The position numbers and the translations under genes are program-made. The notes beneath the pieces were generated by a model, which did no database searches, was not told where the DNA came from, and worked only from the letters and a program-made list of their open reading frames with translations. Shown in pieces: positions 5,391 through 6,766 of a stretch of DNA of 6,766 nucleotides. The stretch comes from Anaerolineae bacterium (GTDB taxonomy: Bacteria > Chloroflexota > Anaerolineae > Anaerolineales > UBA4823). The stretch lies in contig JAUXFR010000080.1 of assembly GCA_030622805.1 (NCBI GenBank), positions 1 to 6,766 on the forward strand, given 5' to 3'. Numbering within the stretch: the stretch's first letter is position 1; every line of letters begins with the position of its first letter.

Positions 5391-6278
5391 TCAGGATGAG
5401 TTACGCTTTCGGTAAGCCTTGATCCACCGCATCGAATACTCGTCGTGCCCCACCAATAAATCGCAGGCCAGCAGGGTGGTCTGGATCTCGGGTACTGTTG
5501 GGTCTGTGATGGCAGTGGTCATGCCACGTGCGATCGCCAATGCCAGGTAAGTGGTGTTGATGATCTTACGGTCAGGCAGCCCGAAGGAGACATTGCTGGC
5601 ACCCAGGCTCATGTTGACGCCTGACTCATCGCGGATCAACTGCAGCGAGTCCAGCGTCACACGGGCGGCATTGTGGTCGGCGCCCACTGTCAGCGCAAGG
5701 GGATCGATGATGATGTCTTCTGCAGGGATGCCGTACTTCGATGCCTCGTCCAGGAGCTTACTCGCCACCTGCAAGCGCGCTTCCGGTGTAGTTGGGATGC
5801 CGTTCTCATCGGTGATCACCCCGATCACCGCCGCGCCGTGCTCCTTCGCCAGCGGAAAAACGCGCTCCATCATGCTTGACTCCGCCGTAGTGGAGTTGAT
5901 CAGCGCTTTGCCTGGGTAGACGCTCAAAGCCGTTTCCAGCGCCTCCGGGTTGGCGGTATCGATGCAAAGCGGGACATCGACCACTTCCATTACCGCTTCC
6001 ACCGCTCTGCGCAGCAATGCTGCTTCGTCCGCCCCAGGGATGCCGGCGTTTACGTCCAGCACCTGCGCCCCAGCCTCCACCTGTCTTCTGGCTTCCTCCT
6101 GCACGATCGAGAAATCCCCCTCTGACATACCGGCAGCCAGCTTCTTGCGCCGGGTGGGGTTGATGCGTTCACCGATGATCACGAAAGGCTGATCCGGGCC
6201 GATCAGCACTTCCTGGGCTTTGTATGTCAATTTGGTTTCCATGAATTCTTGTGAGTCCTTTCCTTGATCCTGGCTCAT
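5391..6278 (-). CDS. Methyltetrahydrofolate:corrinoid methyltransferase (MeTr, pterin-binding TIM barrel)
   Basis: A 295-residue cytosolic enzyme of the pterin-binding family shared by AcsE, the folate module of MetH and dihydropteroate synthase. It should move a methyl group between methyl-tetrahydrofolate and a corrinoid protein. Motifs in order: IGERIN (35-40), LDVNAG (74-79), LCIDT (104-108), INSTTAE (127-133), IIDPLAL (190-196) and GASNVSFG (226-233). Asn128, Asp192 and Asn229 line up with the Asn96, Asp160 and Asn199 that hold the pterin in Moorella MeTr. The fit is to MeTr rather than FolP. About 30 residues precede the barrel. The ATG at 6278 is chosen, although its ribosome site is weak and an in-frame ATG at 6242 would also give a full barrel. 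No corrinoid protein, CO dehydrogenase/acetyl-CoA synthase or MetH part is adjacent, so its partner must be encoded elsewhere; whether it serves Wood-Ljungdahl carbon flow or demethylation cannot be told. Confidence 0.9.
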   Translation of the reverse strand: MSQDQGKDSQEFMETKLTYKAQEVLIGPDQPFVIIGERINPTRRKKLAAGMSEGDFSIVQEEARRQVEAGAQVLDVNAGIPGADEAALLRRAVEAVMEVVDVPLCIDTANPEALETALSVYPGKALINSTTAESSMMERVFPLAKEHGAAVIGVITDENGIPTTPEARLQVASKLLDEASKYGIPAEDIIIDPLALTVGADHNAARVTLDSLQLIRDESGVNMSLGASNVSFGLPDRKIINTTYLALAIARGMTTAITDPTVPEIQTTLLACDLLVGHDEYSMRWIKAYRKRNSS

Positions 6279-6314
6279 ACCGTTGCCAGATTTAAGCGCT
6301 TATTTTTCGGCACG

Positions 6315-6345
6315 ATTATACTCGTATTCCAACCCTGTCCGTCCA
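6315..6345 (-). promoter_or_regulatory. Candidate promoter of the methyltransferase gene
   Basis: The minus strand has a perfect TATAAT (6315-6320). A TGGACG at 6340-6345 matches four of six -35 bases, but at a long 19-nt spacing. Transcription would begin near 6308, about 30 nt before the ATG at 6278, which favours that start. Confidence 0.38.
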
Positions 6346-6387
6346 CGAATTTGAATCTCCTCACGCAAGTGATCCTTCTGCAGGTTA

Positions 6388-6426
6388 TTGGCAGTTTGCT
6401 GTTTCCTGACAACTGAAAACTGCCAA
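6388..6426. repeat. Perfect 10-bp inverted repeat, 19-nt spacer
   Basis: TTGGCAGTTT (6388-6397) and AAACTGCCAA (6417-6426) are exact reverse complements. Neither side is followed by a T-run, so this is not an intrinsic terminator on either strand. The spacer contains CTGACAACTGA, giving a run of ACTG/CAGT-like words as in short intergenic repeats. Confidence 0.65.
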
Positions 6427-6549
6427 CCGATCACTCCAATAAATCTCGCTGGTGTCCTCGCCGACGTTCTATTACTGAAGTATATCATTCTTGATCTGAT
6501 ATGCAGTGTCACCAGGAGGTGCATCAATCTATACCTCAGAGTTGATTCA

Positions 6550-6558
6550 TGCTAAAAT
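6550..6558 (+). promoter_or_regulatory. Extended -10 promoter of the antitoxin-like gene
   Basis: TGCTAAAAT has the TGn extension and five of six -10 bases, placing the start near 6565. It overlaps a perfect palindrome TAAAATTTTA (6553-6562), where an autorepressor could bind. A second reading uses TTGATT (6542-6547) with TATACA (6564-6569) at 16-nt spacing. Confidence 0.38.
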
Positions 6559-6587
6559 TTTAATATACATTGTAGGAGGACGACCCG

Positions 6588-6766
6588 ATGGAGAACGCGG
6601 TATCCATAGATCAAGTTCTTGACTCAGCTATGCAGCTTCCTCCTGAACAATTGGAGATGCTGCTGGGAATTCTTTACAAGCGTCAATTAGAAGCACGGCG
6701 GGAGGAGATAGCTCTTGGCGTAAAGGAGTCGATCGCTGCTTATCGTACTGGTAGGCTAAAGGCTCA
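6588..6766 (+). CDS. Small antitoxin-like protein, 3' end cut by the window edge
   Basis: An ATG follows AGGAGG (6574-6579) at 8 nt, a strong ribosome site, and 59 codons are open to the window edge. The visible residues form amphipathic helices: SIDQVLDSAMQLPPEQLEML at 6-25, a basic and acidic helix RQLEARREEI at 32-41, then VKESIAAYRTGRLK at 45-58. This pattern (hxxhhxxhxxLPxExxxxhhxxLxxRxxExRRxEI, then SxxxYxxGxL) is what I recall of small proteins of about 70-80 residues in cyanobacteria and Chloroflexota, annotated as antitoxins or hypothetical proteins and often followed by a ParE/RelE-type toxin gene. The toxin, if present, would lie just past the right edge. The assignment rests on pattern memory; the reading frame itself is secure. 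Confidence 0.7.
   Translation, partial: MENAVSIDQVLDSAMQLPPEQLEMLLGILYKRQLEARREEIALGVKESIAAYRTGRLKA

Larger units (their letters stand above)
6279..6587. other. Divergent intergenic region between the methyltransferase and the antitoxin-like gene
   Basis: It holds a candidate promoter for each flanking gene, a perfect 10-bp inverted repeat (6388-6426) and a short inverted pair ATATCA/TGATAT (6482-6487, 6497-6502). A minus-strand open frame over 6300-6527 has no ribosome site or recognisable domain and is not taken as a gene. Confidence 0.6.

Noticed and set aside
6300..6527. Minus-strand open frame (75 codons) upstream of the methyltransferase
   Set aside because: It runs through the inverted repeat and the candidate promoter, has no ribosome site, and its translation is not domain-like.

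Overview
The window looks like a chromosomal stretch of a bacterium of moderate G+C, most plausibly a member of the Chloroflexota (Anaerolineae-like). This is an inference from gene style, not proof. The pointers are a lipoprotein with a long Thr/Pro/Ser linker, a PspC protein with an acidic Val/Glu tail, a stand-alone MeTr-type folate methyltransferase, a DUF4337-like membrane protein, and an interspersed palindromic repeat of a kind I associate with cyanobacteria and Chloroflexota. No rRNA, tRNA or CRISPR array was seen.

Layout. (1) 1-270, minus: the start of a lipoprotein gene that runs off the left edge. (2) 510-2192, minus: a tightly coupled pair, a deoxynucleoside kinase followed 3 nt later by a DNA polymerase beta-type nucleotidyltransferase. 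(3) 2193-2398: a divergent control region with an extended -10 element on each strand and a small dyad. (4) 2399-3382, plus: a gpsA-like NAD(P)-dependent glycerol-3-phosphate dehydrogenase with a TTG start, closed by a clear intrinsic terminator. (5) 3465-3770, plus: a small PspC-domain membrane protein. (6) 3771-4776: about 1 kb of decayed DNA. It holds an orphan open frame without a start, the C-terminal wreck of an AbiEii-type toxin gene with a one-base frameshift in a homopolymer, a 131-bp palindromic element with two matching hairpins, and a stretch in which I see nothing firm. (7) 4777-6278, minus: a DUF4337-like three-helix membrane protein downstream of a methyltetrahydrofolate:corrinoid methyltransferase. 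(8) 6279-6587: a divergent intergenic region with a perfect 10-bp inverted repeat. (9) 6588-6766, plus: the start of a small antitoxin-like gene cut by the right edge.

The intact genes are mostly housekeeping: dNTP salvage, phospholipid precursor synthesis, envelope stress and one-carbon transfer. They do not form one pathway. The accessory signal lies in the decayed 3.77-4.78 kb block (toxin relic plus palindromic element) and in the putative toxin-antitoxin locus at the right edge. I found no convincing complete new system. The most interesting items are the palindromic element, the frameshifted AbiEii relic and the kinase-nucleotidyltransferase pair.
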